A stretch of 36,085 nucleotides of DNA from Candidatus Acetothermia bacterium (lineage in GTDB: Bacteria; Bipolaricaulota; Bipolaricaulia; RBG-16-55-9; DRXL01), in the NCBI GenBank assembly GCA_016179105.1, contig JACOSB010000077.1, positions 1 through 36,085 of the forward strand. Reading direction: 5' to 3'. The notes beneath the pieces were generated by a model. It saw only the letters and a program-made list of their open reading frames with translations. It had not been told where the DNA came from and did not search any database. The first letter of the stretch is position 1. The number at the start of each line of letters is the position of its first letter. Positions 15,415-23,137 of the stretch are shown in pieces. The position numbers and the translations under genes are program-made.

Positions 15415-15420
15415 ATTATA
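15415..15420 (-). promoter_or_regulatory. -10 box for the minimal zincin gene
   Basis: Perfect TATAAT on the minus strand, 27 nt before the chosen ATG. No convincing -35. Confidence 0.4.
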
Positions 15421-15498
15421 ACACGGACAACTTGCCAAATGCCCTTCTACCTGCTAAAAGAATAGGAGCATAAGAGAGAGAAATTGGGATAACAAGCT

Positions 15499-16143
15499 AT
15501 GATTCGATCGATGATCTCGTTCGTCACTACAGTCCTCATCGTCATGGGTCTCTGTTCTGCGAGCAGCTTTGCGGCCGGAGCACCGCTCAGCCCGAACGAT
15601 TATTTCCTCGAGCAGTGGCTGGTCGGAACTATCGGCGGGTTTATCACCGGGCCGGTCATGGAGCGCGTGGCGGTGCTCGCCTATTGTGGCCCTGAGGAAG
15701 AAAGACCGAGCGAGGAAAAAGTGATCTGTCAAGGCTACGGCACTCTGCTCTTCCGCATCATCTTTTATACGATCGGCATTCCCATCGGAGTGAGCAGCGG
15801 GATCATCCTCGACGGGTGGGTGCATAAGATCGACGGCAACGCCGGAGCGGCGATTACGATGAGTATCGCCGGCGGTGCCTCGTGGATGGTATGGGCTTTC
15901 GTGCTGAATATTGGCACAGATTATCTCGTCCAACAACCGGGCTTCGAGGACTTAAAGCCTTGGGCGGAGCCGTTCAAAGCCCTCGTCACCGTCTTCTGGC
16001 CGACGATCATGACCTCTTTTATGGCCACGCTCGCCTATCAAAGTGGCGCCAAGTTCCAGGGTGAAAACCCACAGAAACGCCAAGACCCACGCCCGCCATC
16101 CGATTGGTTCCTGCCCATAGTAAGGTTTAGTTTTAAATTCTAA
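15499..16143 (+). CDS. Hypothetical multi-pass membrane protein with signal sequence
   Basis: I do not recognise this 214-residue protein. It starts with a signal peptide-like segment (residues 6-26, ending ASSFAAGA). About three further hydrophobic stretches follow (near 41-55, 85-105 and 120-140), plus a possible one at about 165-180. Two Cys in the segment YCGPEEERPSEEKVICQG (about 62-78) could form a disulfide outside the membrane. The C-terminus is hydrophilic. The gene overlaps the end of convergent fabI by 4 nt. A GATAAC box 5 nt before the ATG, with no ribosome binding site, suggests another leaderless start, but this is weak. Confidence 0.65.
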   Translation: MIRSMISFVTTVLIVMGLCSASSFAAGAPLSPNDYFLEQWLVGTIGGFITGPVMERVAVLAYCGPEEERPSEEKVICQGYGTLLFRIIFYTIGIPIGVSSGIILDGWVHKIDGNAGAAITMSIAGGASWMVWAFVLNIGTDYLVQQPGFEDLKPWAEPFKALVTVFWPTIMTSFMATLAYQSGAKFQGENPQKRQDPRPPSDWFLPIVRFSFKF

Positions 16144-16931
16144 CTGCTCGTTTCTTCGCCCATCCCCGTGATGCCCAGCACGTGATAGCCGCTGTCTACA
16201 TAGATAACTTCCCCGGTGATCCCGCGCGCGAGAGTGCTGCATAAGAAGAGCGCCGTGTCGGCGACCTCGCTCGGGTCGGTGCTCCGGCGCAACGGCGCGT
16301 GCTGCGCGACATGCTGAATCATCTTGGAGATGCCGCCGACGCCGCTGGCCGCGAGTGTTTTGATCGGACCTGCGGAGATCGCGTTCACGCGGACTCCTCG
16401 GGGGCCTAGCTCGTTCGCCAAGTAGCGCACGTTCGATTCGAGAGCGGCTTTCGCGATGCCCATCACGTTGTAGCCCGGCATGACCCGCTCACTGCCGAGG
16501 TAGGTCATCGTGACGATGCTGCCGTTGCGGCCTTCCATGAGTGGAGCGGCTCGACGCGTCAGCGCGATGAGTGAATACGCGCTCACGTCTTGGGCGATGC
16601 GATAGCCCTCCCGCGAGGTCATCACAAACGCTCCCTTCAGGTCTTCGGTGGGAGCGTAGGCGACCGAGTGAATCAGAAAATCGAGCCCACCGAATTCTCT
16701 TTTTATATCTTGAAAGACACTGTCAATCTGAGCGTCTTGACTCACATCGCACGGCAAGATCAACGGATTTTTTAGTTGTGCGGCCAACTCGCGCACGTTT
16801 TCTTCCAGACGCTCGTTCTGAAACGTAACGGCAAGGCGTGCGCCCTCGCGATCCAACGTCTGCGCGATCGCCCAGGCGATGCTGCGCTTATTGGCGATCC
16901 CGAAGACAACTCCTACTTTCCCGGTGAGCAA
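16140..16931 (-). CDS. fabI: Enoyl-[acyl-carrier-protein] reductase (NADH)
   Basis: Catalyses the last reduction of each fatty acid elongation round (trans-2-enoyl-ACP to acyl-ACP). The 263-residue short-chain dehydrogenase has the FabI-type nucleotide loop GIANKRSIAWAIA, SVAYAP, Tyr144 in TMTYLGSERV, and the catalytic pair Tyr154 and Lys161 in PGYNVMGIAK, spaced as in FabI rather than ordinary SDRs. It starts at TTG (16931) with AAGGAGG 5 nt upstream; no in-frame ATG fits the family N-terminus. It is the likely triclosan-sensitive type. It stands alone, with no other fab gene near. Confidence 0.95.
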   Translation of the reverse strand: MLTGKVGVVFGIANKRSIAWAIAQTLDREGARLAVTFQNERLEENVRELAAQLKNPLILPCDVSQDAQIDSVFQDIKREFGGLDFLIHSVAYAPTEDLKGAFVMTSREGYRIAQDVSAYSLIALTRRAAPLMEGRNGSIVTMTYLGSERVMPGYNVMGIAKAALESNVRYLANELGPRGVRVNAISAGPIKTLAASGVGGISKMIQHVAQHAPLRRSTDPSEVADTALFLCSTLARGITGEVIYVDSGYHVLGITGMGEETSS

Positions 16932-16989
16932 ACAGGCCTCCTTCCATCACAAAAAACTTCTTACACTACTGTTAGTGCACCCTGTCACC

Positions 16990-17038
16990 CTGGGCAGAGC
17001 GAAGGGTTTAGACAGAAGAGATTCTTCGCTCCGCTCAG
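16990..17038. repeat. Imperfect inverted repeat (CTGxGCxGAGCGAAG type)
   Basis: CTGGGCAGAGCGAAG (16990-17004) and CTTCGCTCCGCTCAG (17024-17038) are complementary over 15 nt with two mismatches. The arms resemble the dispersed TCATTCTGAGCGAAGCGAAG-type repeats I recall from many bacterial genomes. It lies between fabI and the GYD-domain gene and may be a repeat insertion acting as a terminator. Confidence 0.5.
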
Positions 17039-17060
17039 AATGGCGCTATGTAGAAAAAAC

Positions 17061-17348
17061 CTATTGCTTTAGGCTTTTGACAAACAACTCGATCGGGATC
17101 GCCGCCAAGGTCTGAATCTTGACGCTGCCGCGAGCCGAGAGTTCGATCGAGACCCGCGCGACGGTCTCGTTATCGGGGGCTTCGACGATCGTCACGAAGT
17201 CAAACGGCCCCAAGACAGCATATTGGGCAGTGATCTTGACGCCCATCCCTTCGACTTCTTTGTTGACTTCTCGGAGACGCGCGGCCTTCTTTTTCAGAGT
17301 CGCGGCTCCTTCATCGCTTAAGTTGCTCAACAAAATATACGTGGGCAT
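17061..17348 (-). CDS. GYD domain protein
   Basis: The 95 residues match the GYD family (PF08734): MPTYILLSNLSDEGAATLKK, GVKITAQYAVLGPFDFVTIV, then EAPDNETVARVSIELSARG and a C-terminal TLAAIP. The name-giving motif GxYD is represented by LGPFDFV. These small ferredoxin-like-fold proteins have no established function. GGGAG lies about 7 nt before the ATG. The gene is divergent from parA, with about 175 nt between the two start codons. Confidence 0.85.
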   Translation of the reverse strand: MPTYILLSNLSDEGAATLKKKAARLREVNKEVEGMGVKITAQYAVLGPFDFVTIVEAPDNETVARVSIELSARGSVKIQTLAAIPIELFVKSLKQ

Positions 17349-17425
17349 AGTGCTCCCTTCGCACTCAAAGATAGACTAAGCTTAGTGCAAAGGAGGCCTT
17401 CGGGCCAAATTTTAGACAGAGATGC

Positions 17426-17455
17426 TTGACAAACGGGAAAAATTTGCGGTATTTT
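17426..17455 (+). promoter_or_regulatory. Promoter of the parA-rhh operon
   Basis: TTGACA (17426-17431), 18 nt, TATTTT (17450-17455). A second possible -35 (TTGACT, 17454-17459) overlaps. The predicted leader is about 60 nt, with no clear Shine-Dalgarno before the parA ATG. Confidence 0.55.
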
Positions 17456-17472
17456 GACTCCAGAGAGAAAAT

Positions 17473-17488
17473 TACTGTAATGTCAGTA
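17473..17488 (+). promoter_or_regulatory. Inverted repeat in the parA leader (candidate operator)
   Basis: TACTG and CAGTA arms separated by 6 nt (TAATGT) lie just downstream of the predicted start of the parA transcript. ParA/RHH operons are commonly autoregulated at such sites, so this is a candidate binding site for the RHH partner. The arms are short and could be chance. Confidence 0.3.
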
Positions 17489-17523
17489 TTGGCATAAATA
17501 GCGAAAACGGGGGTATCGGGACT

Positions 17524-18285
17524 ATGCGTATCGTGGCGATTACCAACCAAAAGGGCGGGTCGGGCAAGACGACCACCGCCGTCAATCTGGCAGCTGCCTT
17601 GGGCGAGAAGAAACGGAAGGTCTTGATTGTGGACCTGGACCCCCAGGCCTCGGCTTCTTCGTGGTATGCAGTAAAAGATGGCAGTCGCGGACTCTTGGAT
17701 GTCTTCGTCCACAACACTCCGCTATCGGACCTGGTTCAATTGACGCAAGCGTCTAACGTAGAGATCGTGCCCTCGTCCTCGTGGCTTGTGGGGGCCGAGA
17801 AAGCGCTCGCCGGCGAAGTGGGATCAGAGACGATTTTGCGACGCCAGCTGCAACTCTTGCCTCCTGATCGCTGGGATTATCTCTTGGTCGACTGCCCGCC
17901 GAGCTTGGGGATTCTCACAGTCAATGCGCTCACGGCCGTGCGCGAGGTAGTGGTCCCTGTCGAAGCACACGTGATGGCGCTAGACGGGCTGGCGCAACTA
18001 CTCAAGACGGTCGAAGTCGCCAAAGAGCGCCTCAATCCTGAATTAAAAATCTCCGGCATCTTGCCGTGTCGCGTCGACGCACGTACCCGTCACGCCCTAG
18101 AAGTCGTCGAACAACTGAGAGAGCGTTTCGGCAAATTGGTCTACCGCGTGATCATCCGCGAGAATGTGCGATTGGCTGAATGCCCCTCGTTCAAGCAACC
18201 GATCACGGAGTACGATACGCGTAGTTACGGCGCGGCCGATTACCGTGCGCTCGCCAAAGCTGTCATCAAGCAAGAAAGGAGCTAA
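17524..18285 (+). CDS. parA: ParA/Soj family partition ATPase
   Basis: The 253-residue deviant Walker ATPase binds DNA non-specifically and forms ATP-driven gradients that move cargo such as replication origins or plasmids. Motifs are NQKGGSGKTTTAVNLA (deviant Walker A with both lysines, residues 8-23), DLDPQAS (Walker A') and LLVDCPPSLG (Walker B). It lacks the N-terminal HTH of P1-type plasmid ParA, so it is Soj-like. The usual ParB is absent; an RHH-like protein starts 4 nt after its stop. No replication genes are near, so a chromosomal origin role or a cargo-positioning role is possible. Confidence 0.93.
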   Translation: MRIVAITNQKGGSGKTTTAVNLAAALGEKKRKVLIVDLDPQASASSWYAVKDGSRGLLDVFVHNTPLSDLVQLTQASNVEIVPSSSWLVGAEKALAGEVGSETILRRQLQLLPPDRWDYLLVDCPPSLGILTVNALTAVREVVVPVEAHVMALDGLAQLLKTVEVAKERLNPELKISGILPCRVDARTRHALEVVEQLRERFGKLVYRVIIRENVRLAECPSFKQPITEYDTRSYGAADYRALAKAVIKQERS

Positions 18286-18289
18286 CCGC

Positions 18290-18610
18290 ATGCCCAAGCG
18301 AAAGACTATTGGCGACAATCCGTTGGATGCTCTTGTCCCGGACCTACGCGCGACCGAGCGACCCAGCTCGATAGAATCTCGCGCAGAGCCGATGACTTCT
18401 TCGAGAATCATTAAAGAGCGCCTCACCGTGCACTTGCCGATTGATCTGATTGATCGGGTGAAAAACGCTGTGTACTGGACGCCGGGGCTCACTCTCGCGG
18501 GGTTGGCTGAAGAAGCGTTCGCCAAGCTCGTCGATAAACTAGAGAAAGAGCGCAAAGAGCCCTTCCCGCAACGTAAAGCTGAACTCAAGGGCGGGCGGCC
18601 TCTGAAATAA
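18290..18610 (+). CDS. ParA-associated ribbon-helix-helix-like protein
   Basis: The 106-residue protein follows parA by 4 nt, with AAAGGAG 8 nt before its ATG. The N-terminal 40 residues are polar and probably disordered (DNPLDALVPDL inside). The segment ERLTVHLPIDLIDRVKNAVY followed by a TLAGLAEEAFAKLVDKLEKE helix has the beta-strand plus two-helix layout of RHH/CopG-like DNA-binding proteins. A conserved-looking tail ends in LKGGRPLK. Context suggests it replaces ParB as centromere-binding adaptor and regulator. The RHH fold is inferred from pattern, not from a search. Confidence 0.75.
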   Translation: MPKRKTIGDNPLDALVPDLRATERPSSIESRAEPMTSSRIIKERLTVHLPIDLIDRVKNAVYWTPGLTLAGLAEEAFAKLVDKLEKERKEPFPQRKAELKGGRPLK

Positions 18611-18628
18611 ATGGAGAACCACGCTATC

Positions 18629-19063
18629 TCACTTGCGGTTCCTAAAACGAATATCTATCTTGGATTCTGAGGGACCTTTGACGAGACGATTCAAGAGAGC
18701 ACTCACGATGCTGATCAGTAAGGACGCCAAGAGCACCCAGCCAAAACCATTGAACTCAAACGAACGGCCTATCAAGTACGAAAAGTACGAAGTCAGCCAG
18801 AGCATAAAAGCGTTAATCAAAAAGATGAAGAGCCCGAAGGTGAAAAGCGTCGCAGGTAGAGTCAGAACGATGACAATCGGGCGCACGAGCGCGTTCAATA
18901 ACCCTAAAATCAATCCTGCCAAAATGATTGTCTCCATCTTGGGCGGTTCTTTCATCTGGCTCTGAAGCACAAAAACGGTCACCCAGACGGCTCCGGTCGT
19001 GACAACCCACCGAATGGCCAAGCTTATCAAAAAACTTTCACGTTTTGTTTGCAAGACTCTCAC
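18629..19063 (-). CDS. Phage holin family 4 / YvlD-like membrane protein (PF04020)
   Basis: The 144-residue protein has four transmembrane segments (about 13-32, 45-60, 68-92, 105-128) and the PF04020 pattern: IILAGLILGLLNALVRPIV, LTLPATLFTFGLFIFLINA and FGWVLLASLLISIVSALLN. Despite the holin-like name, chromosomal members are housekeeping membrane proteins of unknown role, so there is no reason to see a prophage here. It starts at GTG, 11 nt after a TAAGAT box, with no ribosome binding site. It shares a divergent promoter region with the alpha/beta hydrolase. Confidence 0.85.
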   Translation of the reverse strand: MRVLQTKRESFLISLAIRWVVTTGAVWVTVFVLQSQMKEPPKMETIILAGLILGLLNALVRPIVIVLTLPATLFTFGLFIFLINAFMLWLTSYFSYLIGRSFEFNGFGWVLLASLLISIVSALLNRLVKGPSESKIDIRFRNRK

Positions 19064-19074
19064 CCCACTCGCTC

Positions 19075-19103
19075 ATCTTAGCGAAGCATCTCCCTCCTCA
19101 CAA
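19075..19103 (-). promoter_or_regulatory. Promoter of the YvlD-like gene
   Basis: Minus strand TTGTGA (19098-19103), 17 nt, TAAGAT (19075-19080). Its -35 is one base away from the -35 of the divergent promoter at 19105-19133. Confidence 0.55.
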
Positions 19104-19104
19104 A

Positions 19105-19133
19105 TTGTCAAGCCCGTGCGACAAGAGTACAAT
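19105..19133 (+). promoter_or_regulatory. Promoter of the alpha/beta hydrolase gene
   Basis: TTGTCA (19105-19110), 17 nt, TACAAT (19128-19133). A leader of about 18 nt contains an AAGGAGGAG ribosome binding site before the ATG at 19159. Confidence 0.65.
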
Positions 19134-19158
19134 GAACTCACATTGAAGGAGGAGAGCA

Positions 19159-19962
19159 ATGCCCCGATTTCGCGTGAATGGAGTAGAACTGGCTTACGAA
19201 GTGCAAGGGCGAGGGTTTCCCCTAGTCTTCTCGCACTCGCTCTTGTTGGATCGACGAAATTTTTCACATCAAATGGCCGAGCTGGCCAAACAGTATCAGA
19301 CGATAGGGATCGACACCCACGGGCATGGAGAGTCAACCTCGCCTGCGACAGACCTCACGCTCGACGCGATCACTGATGATTTTCTCAAATTGCTGGACCA
19401 ATTCCGGTATGCGCGATTTGTCTTCGTCGGCCTCTCGATGGGCGGCATGATCGGGTTGCGACTGGCGCTCAAGGCCCCGCGATACTTGAAAGGCTTGATC
19501 TTGATCGACACATCGGGTGACGCTGAGAATTCCGGGCGCAAATATCAATACGAAGCGCTCATCCAAGCGGCTCAAGAAGTCGGCATCACGCCAGAACTGG
19601 CGGACATGGTCATGCCTTTTATGTTCTCGGAACGCTTTTTGCGGGAGCAACAAAAACTCGCGCGCGAGTATAAGGAGCGCCTGACGAAACTGCAACTTGC
19701 TGGGGTTCTCAAGGTCGCACAGGCTGTCATTGACCGCCCTTCCATCTTGGACCAGCTCTCACAAATTTCTGTCCCCACGCTCATCCTGGTCGGCGCTCAA
19801 GACAATACTCAGCCCACAGACGAGTCCGAAAAAATCCGTTCACGTATTTCTCAGTCGAAGCTCGTTCAAGTTCCCGACGCAGGACACATTTCCTCGGTTG
19901 AGCAGCCGGAGTTCGTCACCAAACAGATCAGCCAATTTATGCAAGAGTTGGGGATTAATTGA
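19159..19962 (+). CDS. Alpha/beta hydrolase (3-oxoadipate enol-lactonase-like)
   Basis: The 267-residue cytosolic serine hydrolase has the full triad: Ser93 in the nucleophile elbow GLSMGG, Asp215 in VGAQDNTQP and His243 in AGHISSVEQP. The oxyanion region is FSHSLLLD and the DTHGHGES motif after strand 4 is typical. The overall layout matches PcaD/BioH-like hydrolases, but enol-lactonase function is not supported by any neighbouring catabolic gene. An AAGGAGGAG ribosome binding site 6 nt before the ATG fixes the start. The aldehyde dehydrogenase follows after 113 nt. Confidence 0.88.
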   Translation: MPRFRVNGVELAYEVQGRGFPLVFSHSLLLDRRNFSHQMAELAKQYQTIGIDTHGHGESTSPATDLTLDAITDDFLKLLDQFRYARFVFVGLSMGGMIGLRLALKAPRYLKGLILIDTSGDAENSGRKYQYEALIQAAQEVGITPELADMVMPFMFSERFLREQQKLAREYKERLTKLQLAGVLKVAQAVIDRPSILDQLSQISVPTLILVGAQDNTQPTDESEKIRSRISQSKLVQVPDAGHISSVEQPEFVTKQISQFMQELGIN

Positions 19963-20075
19963 GGATGTCCGACAGAACCGCCAAGGACGCCAAGAAAATC
20001 TATGGTTCCTTCACGCTCTCTGCGATCTCCGCGGTAAGCCTCGTAAAAGGGATTTAGATTCAAAGGAAGGGAGCA

Positions 20076-21602
20076 ATGGCTCAAGAAGTAATGGCTCGAC
20101 AAGAACTGATCGAAGTGACGAACCCGGCTACTTTGGAAAAGGTTGCTCAGGTGCCCGTCGCTTCCACAGAAGAAGTGAAGCAAGCCGTAGCGCGAGCGCG
20201 TCACGCTTTTGCTCAATGGAAAGATCGCCCGGTCCGCGAGCGCGTTGAGTATCTCTACGCAGCCCGAGACTGGCTGGTCGACCACAAAGATGAAGTGATC
20301 GATACGATCTGCTCCGAGACGGGCAAACCCAGAACCGAAGCCCTTCTCGCCGAAGTCTTCTATTGCTGCGACGCACTCACGTTCTACGCGAAGAACGCCG
20401 AGCGCTTCTTGCGTGATGACTCGCGCTCGCTCCATCTGCTCAAGAATAAGAAAGTCTATGTGTCTTATCAGCCTTTGGGTGTGGTCGGGATTATCTCGCC
20501 CTGGAACTATCCGTTCACTCTTACTTTTGGAGAAGCCGTGCCCGCGCTCGTTGCCGGCAATGCTGTTATTATCAAGCCCTCTGAAATTACCCCTCTCTCC
20601 GGGGTGCTCACGAGCCGAATTTTTCGTGAAGTGGGACTGCCTTCAGATTTGATCCAAACGCTCTGTGGCTACGGTGAGGCCGGCGCGGCGCTCGTCGACG
20701 AATGCGATATGATCGCCTTCACGGGCTCCGTCGAAACCGGGAAGAAAGTCGCGGCGCGCGCGGCCCAACGGCTTATCCCGGTCTTGCTCGAACTCGGCGG
20801 CAAAGACCCGCTGATTGTCTTAAAAGACGCTGATTTAGAGAGAGCTGCCAATGCGTGTGTGTGGGGGGCTTTCTCGAACTCTGGTCAGATCTGCATCTCG
20901 ATCGAGAGAGTTTATGTCGAAGAGCCGGTCTATGACGCGTTCGTGAGTAAGGTCTTAGAGAAGACGAAGCAGCTCCGTCAGGGCACAGAGCAAACGTACG
21001 GCCAAGTGGACATCGGCTCCATGACGATGCCTGAACAGATCGAGATCGTCGAGCATCACGTACGCGACGCAGTGCAGAAGGGCGCTAAAGTTTTATGGGG
21101 AGGCAAGCGAAACTCAAAACTGAAAGGGCTTTTCTACGAGCCGACCGTTTTAGTCGACGTCGATCACTCGATGGAGATCATGCGCGAAGAGACGTTTGGA
21201 CCAGTACTTCCCATCATGAAAGTCAAGAATGTCGAAGAGGCACTTCGTTTGGCGAACGACTCGATCTACGGCTTAGCCGCGAGCGTTTGGACGAAAGATA
21301 AATCTCTGGGAGCGAATTTCGCCCGAAAACTCGAAGCAGCCAACGTCTGCATCAATGACTGCATCGCGAACTATATGGCGATCGAAGCGCCGTACGGAGG
21401 CATGAAAGAAAGTGGGCTTGGGCGTCGCCACGGGGAGTGGGGCATCCGTCAGTTTTGCCAGCCGCAGACTGTGCTAATCGATCGATTCGGTCTCAGGCGC
21501 GAGCCCTTCTGGTATCCGTACAACGCGAAGATCGCGCGATGGGTAGAGCGCTCGATGAAGCTGCTCTATCGCAGAGGATTGAGGGCGAAACTGAGAAGCT
21601 AA
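20076..21602 (+). CDS. Aldehyde dehydrogenase family protein (succinate-semialdehyde dehydrogenase-like)
   Basis: The 508-residue NAD(P)-dependent enzyme has SPWNYP (141-146), FTGSVETGKK (215-224), general base Glu239 in LLELGGK and nucleophile Cys273 in NSGQICISIERVYV. The ICIS context and the C-terminal segment RRHGEWGIRQFCQPQTV resemble GabD2-type succinic semialdehyde dehydrogenases and long-chain aldehyde dehydrogenases. The last 30 residues (YNAKIARWVERSMKLLYRRG) are basic and amphipathic, which could dock the enzyme on the membrane and favours a fatty aldehyde substrate. The start at 20076 follows GGAAGGGAG; ATG 20091 is a less likely alternative. It is unrelated in detail to the P5C dehydrogenase at the left end. 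Confidence 0.85.
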   Translation: MAQEVMARQELIEVTNPATLEKVAQVPVASTEEVKQAVARARHAFAQWKDRPVRERVEYLYAARDWLVDHKDEVIDTICSETGKPRTEALLAEVFYCCDALTFYAKNAERFLRDDSRSLHLLKNKKVYVSYQPLGVVGIISPWNYPFTLTFGEAVPALVAGNAVIIKPSEITPLSGVLTSRIFREVGLPSDLIQTLCGYGEAGAALVDECDMIAFTGSVETGKKVAARAAQRLIPVLLELGGKDPLIVLKDADLERAANACVWGAFSNSGQICISIERVYVEEPVYDAFVSKVLEKTKQLRQGTEQTYGQVDIGSMTMPEQIEIVEHHVRDAVQKGAKVLWGGKRNSKLKGLFYEPTVLVDVDHSMEIMREETFGPVLPIMKVKNVEEALRLANDSIYGLAASVWTKDKSLGANFARKLEAANVCINDCIANYMAIEAPYGGMKESGLGRRHGEWGIRQFCQPQTVLIDRFGLRREPFWYPYNAKIARWVERSMKLLYRRGLRAKLRS

Positions 21603-21608
21603 AACAAT

Positions 21609-21663
21609 TAGCTGCCAGCCTTCAGCCTTGATTTAAGGTCAAAGCTGAGCGCTGACAGCTAAC
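21609..21663. repeat. Imperfect palindromic repeat between convergent genes
   Basis: TTAGCTGCCAGCCTTCAGC (21609-21627) pairs imperfectly with GCTGAGCGCTGACAGCTAA (21645-21663). It has the look of dispersed AGCTGACAGC-type palindromes. Its place between convergent stop codons (21602 and 21690) suits a bidirectional terminator. Confidence 0.5.
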
Positions 21664-21689
21664 TGGCCAGCCAGGCACATAAACCCGAT

Positions 21690-22262
21690 TTATTTGCCGT
21701 TCTTCTTCGTCTGTTTTGTACTCTTGGTTTTCGTGTTCTTCGCTGTCTTTTTGGAGGCCGGCTTTTTGGCGGTCGTCGCTGTCTTCTTTTTGTCTGTCGT
21801 AGCGCCGGTCTTGGCCAGCGCTTGCGTAACCGCGGGCGGCGTGTGAATTTCACCGTTCAAGAGGACCAGCTTGATGCGCGCATCGCGCAGGATGTCACTG
21901 GGTAAGACGGACCCCGGCGTGGTCACCATGAATCCCTTTTGCTCCGGGTGTAACTCGGTCTTGGTCGCACCCACGCGTGCGGAGATCGCATCCGCGATGA
22001 GCGTCAGCTCCGAGATGTCGCGGTTGATGACGACCAAGAAGGAACGCGTGGGCGTCATCGCCGAGGGCATCGGGCCCCCTTGAATCTTGGATGGTACTTG
22101 CAAATTATTGCCAACGTACGAGGCATCAGTGCCTTGTGTGGTCGAGGCTGTAGAGACTGTGCTTGATTTTTCGATGGGGTTCGTGGGAGGAGTCTGAGCG
22201 CAACCAGCCAGACCGAGAGTAAACAACGCACCAACACACACAAGGGAGAGAATCTTCTTCAT
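21690..22262 (-). CDS. Lipoprotein with lysine/alanine-rich tail
   Basis: The 190-residue protein has a lipoprotein signal peptide: MKKILSLVCVGALFTLGLAGC, with lipobox LAGC and lipidated Cys21. A Ser/Thr-rich linker (25-65) leads to a small domain (about 68-135: RSFLVVINRDISELTLIADA, then PEQKGFMVTTPGSVLPSDIL) that I do not recognise. The last 50 residues are a low-complexity Lys/Ala/Thr tail ending in KTKKNGK-like sequence, which could bind anionic polymers such as teichoic acid, DNA or peptidoglycan. The ATG at 22262 has AAAGGAG 5 nt upstream. The 150 nt upstream (22263-22419) hold nothing I can identify. Confidence 0.75.
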   Translation of the reverse strand: MKKILSLVCVGALFTLGLAGCAQTPPTNPIEKSSTVSTASTTQGTDASYVGNNLQVPSKIQGGPMPSAMTPTRSFLVVINRDISELTLIADAISARVGATKTELHPEQKGFMVTTPGSVLPSDILRDARIKLVLLNGEIHTPPAVTQALAKTGATTDKKKTATTAKKPASKKTAKNTKTKSTKQTKKNGK

Positions 22263-22419
22263 GAACACTCCTTTCGCGAGCGTGTCCTGATTCTAGGAGC
22301 GCTCGATGGGATTAGGCGATAACCCGTAGCACCCGACACCCTCGACGCTTGTCCCATCGCACAGTTACGGCAGTGGTCCCTATATCTGCGAATTTTGATC
22401 TCTCTACGCTTGCAGACAG

Positions 22420-22836
22420 TTAAGACTTGGACTTGAAAGGCAAGGGAAAGAGCTGGATTTTTGCGAGCGTATTGAATTCCGGGTCTTTGTGTACGAGCCT
22501 CGCCTTGTGCAGCTTGGCCACCGCAGCAATCAGAGCATCAGCAAGCGATAATTGAGAAGATGCCTTCAACCTTCCTGCTTGTAAGAGTGTCTTCTCATCA
22601 GGATAGACCCATTTGACTGGCCAGGATTTAACCAGAGCTATTATTCGAGCGGCTTCGTCCTCTCCTTTCTCTCGCAAAGTCACGTAATACAGCTCCATCA
22701 AGCTGATCGAGCATACGAGAAGCTGACAACTGCCTTTTTTGCCGGCTTCCAAGAGACTCTCAATCTCCTCAGATCCTTCTTCACCGTCGGTGAAAGCGAG
22801 GATCGCTGAAGTATCGAGAACATGCCGTTCAGCCAC
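22420..22836 (-). CDS. vapC: VapC-type PIN domain ribonuclease toxin
   Basis: The 138-residue PIN-domain protein keeps the acidic metal site: Asp8 in HVLDTSAILAF, Glu in SLMELYYV (about 48), Asp in LSLADALIAAVAK (about 98) and a final Asp in HKDPEF. It is expected to be a Mg-dependent RNase inhibited by the upstream VapB. It starts at GTG and overlaps vapB by 8 nt, giving tight coupling. All catalytic acids are present, so it is likely active. Confidence 0.9.
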   Translation of the reverse strand: MAERHVLDTSAILAFTDGEEGSEEIESLLEAGKKGSCQLLVCSISLMELYYVTLREKGEDEAARIIALVKSWPVKWVYPDEKTLLQAGRLKASSQLSLADALIAAVAKLHKARLVHKDPEFNTLAKIQLFPLPFKSKS

Positions 22837-23050
22837 GTCGACGCTCCCATTCGCGCTCTTTCAACAATTTTCGATGTAGTCCCTTTGAGATTCCTCTCGC
22901 CCCGCGAATGGGGTCTGAGGGAATCGGAATCACCCGAATTGTCTCCCCATCATCGATCCACTCCAGTTGGGTCTGCGGAACAATCTGATGGTCTTTACGA
23001 ATCTTGGCGGGCACGACGGTCTGCCCTCGGGAAGTTACTTTGGTACGCAT
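22829..23050 (-). CDS. vapB: AbrB/SpoVT-type antitoxin VapB
   Basis: The 73-residue protein begins MRTKVTSRGQTVVPAKIRKD, a typical swapped-hairpin AbrB DNA-binding domain, followed by DGETIRVIPIPSDP and a basic C-terminal helix that would wrap VapC. ATG 23048-23050 is chosen because the domain starts there; upstream in-frame codons would add 17 unrelated residues. As antitoxin it should also repress the operon. The divergent DUF1028 gene starts 87 nt away. Confidence 0.9.
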   Translation of the reverse strand: MRTKVTSRGQTVVPAKIRKDHQIVPQTQLEWIDDGETIRVIPIPSDPIRGARGISKGLHRKLLKEREWERRRG

Positions 23051-23122
23051 AAATATCACCGCTGGAGAAGGTACAAGATTTTTTTTGGAAATGCAAGACA
23101 TCAGTTTTATGAATTTTTTCTT

Positions 23123-23129
23123 TAATAAT
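23123..23129 (+). promoter_or_regulatory. -10-like element for the DUF1028 gene
   Basis: TAATAAT ends 8 nt before the ATG at 23138. No ribosome binding site and no good -35. It fits the leaderless pattern seen elsewhere in the window but is weak alone. Confidence 0.35.
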
Positions 23130-23137
23130 ACCGGGCT

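Noticed and set aside
18629..19063. Prophage signal from the holin-like family name
   Set aside because: PF04020 proteins are common chromosomal membrane proteins, and no other phage gene is in the window.
19976..19998. Short tandem CGCCAAGGA/CGCCAAGAA sequence between the hydrolase and aldehyde dehydrogenase genes
   Set aside because: Only two imperfect 9-nt units; it recalls dispersed repeat debris but is too short to support as a feature.
19159..21602. A dedicated aromatic or GABA catabolic operon (hydrolase plus aldehyde dehydrogenase)
   Set aside because: The two genes are separated by 113 nt, and no ring-cleavage, transaminase or transport partner is present; the pairing may be incidental.
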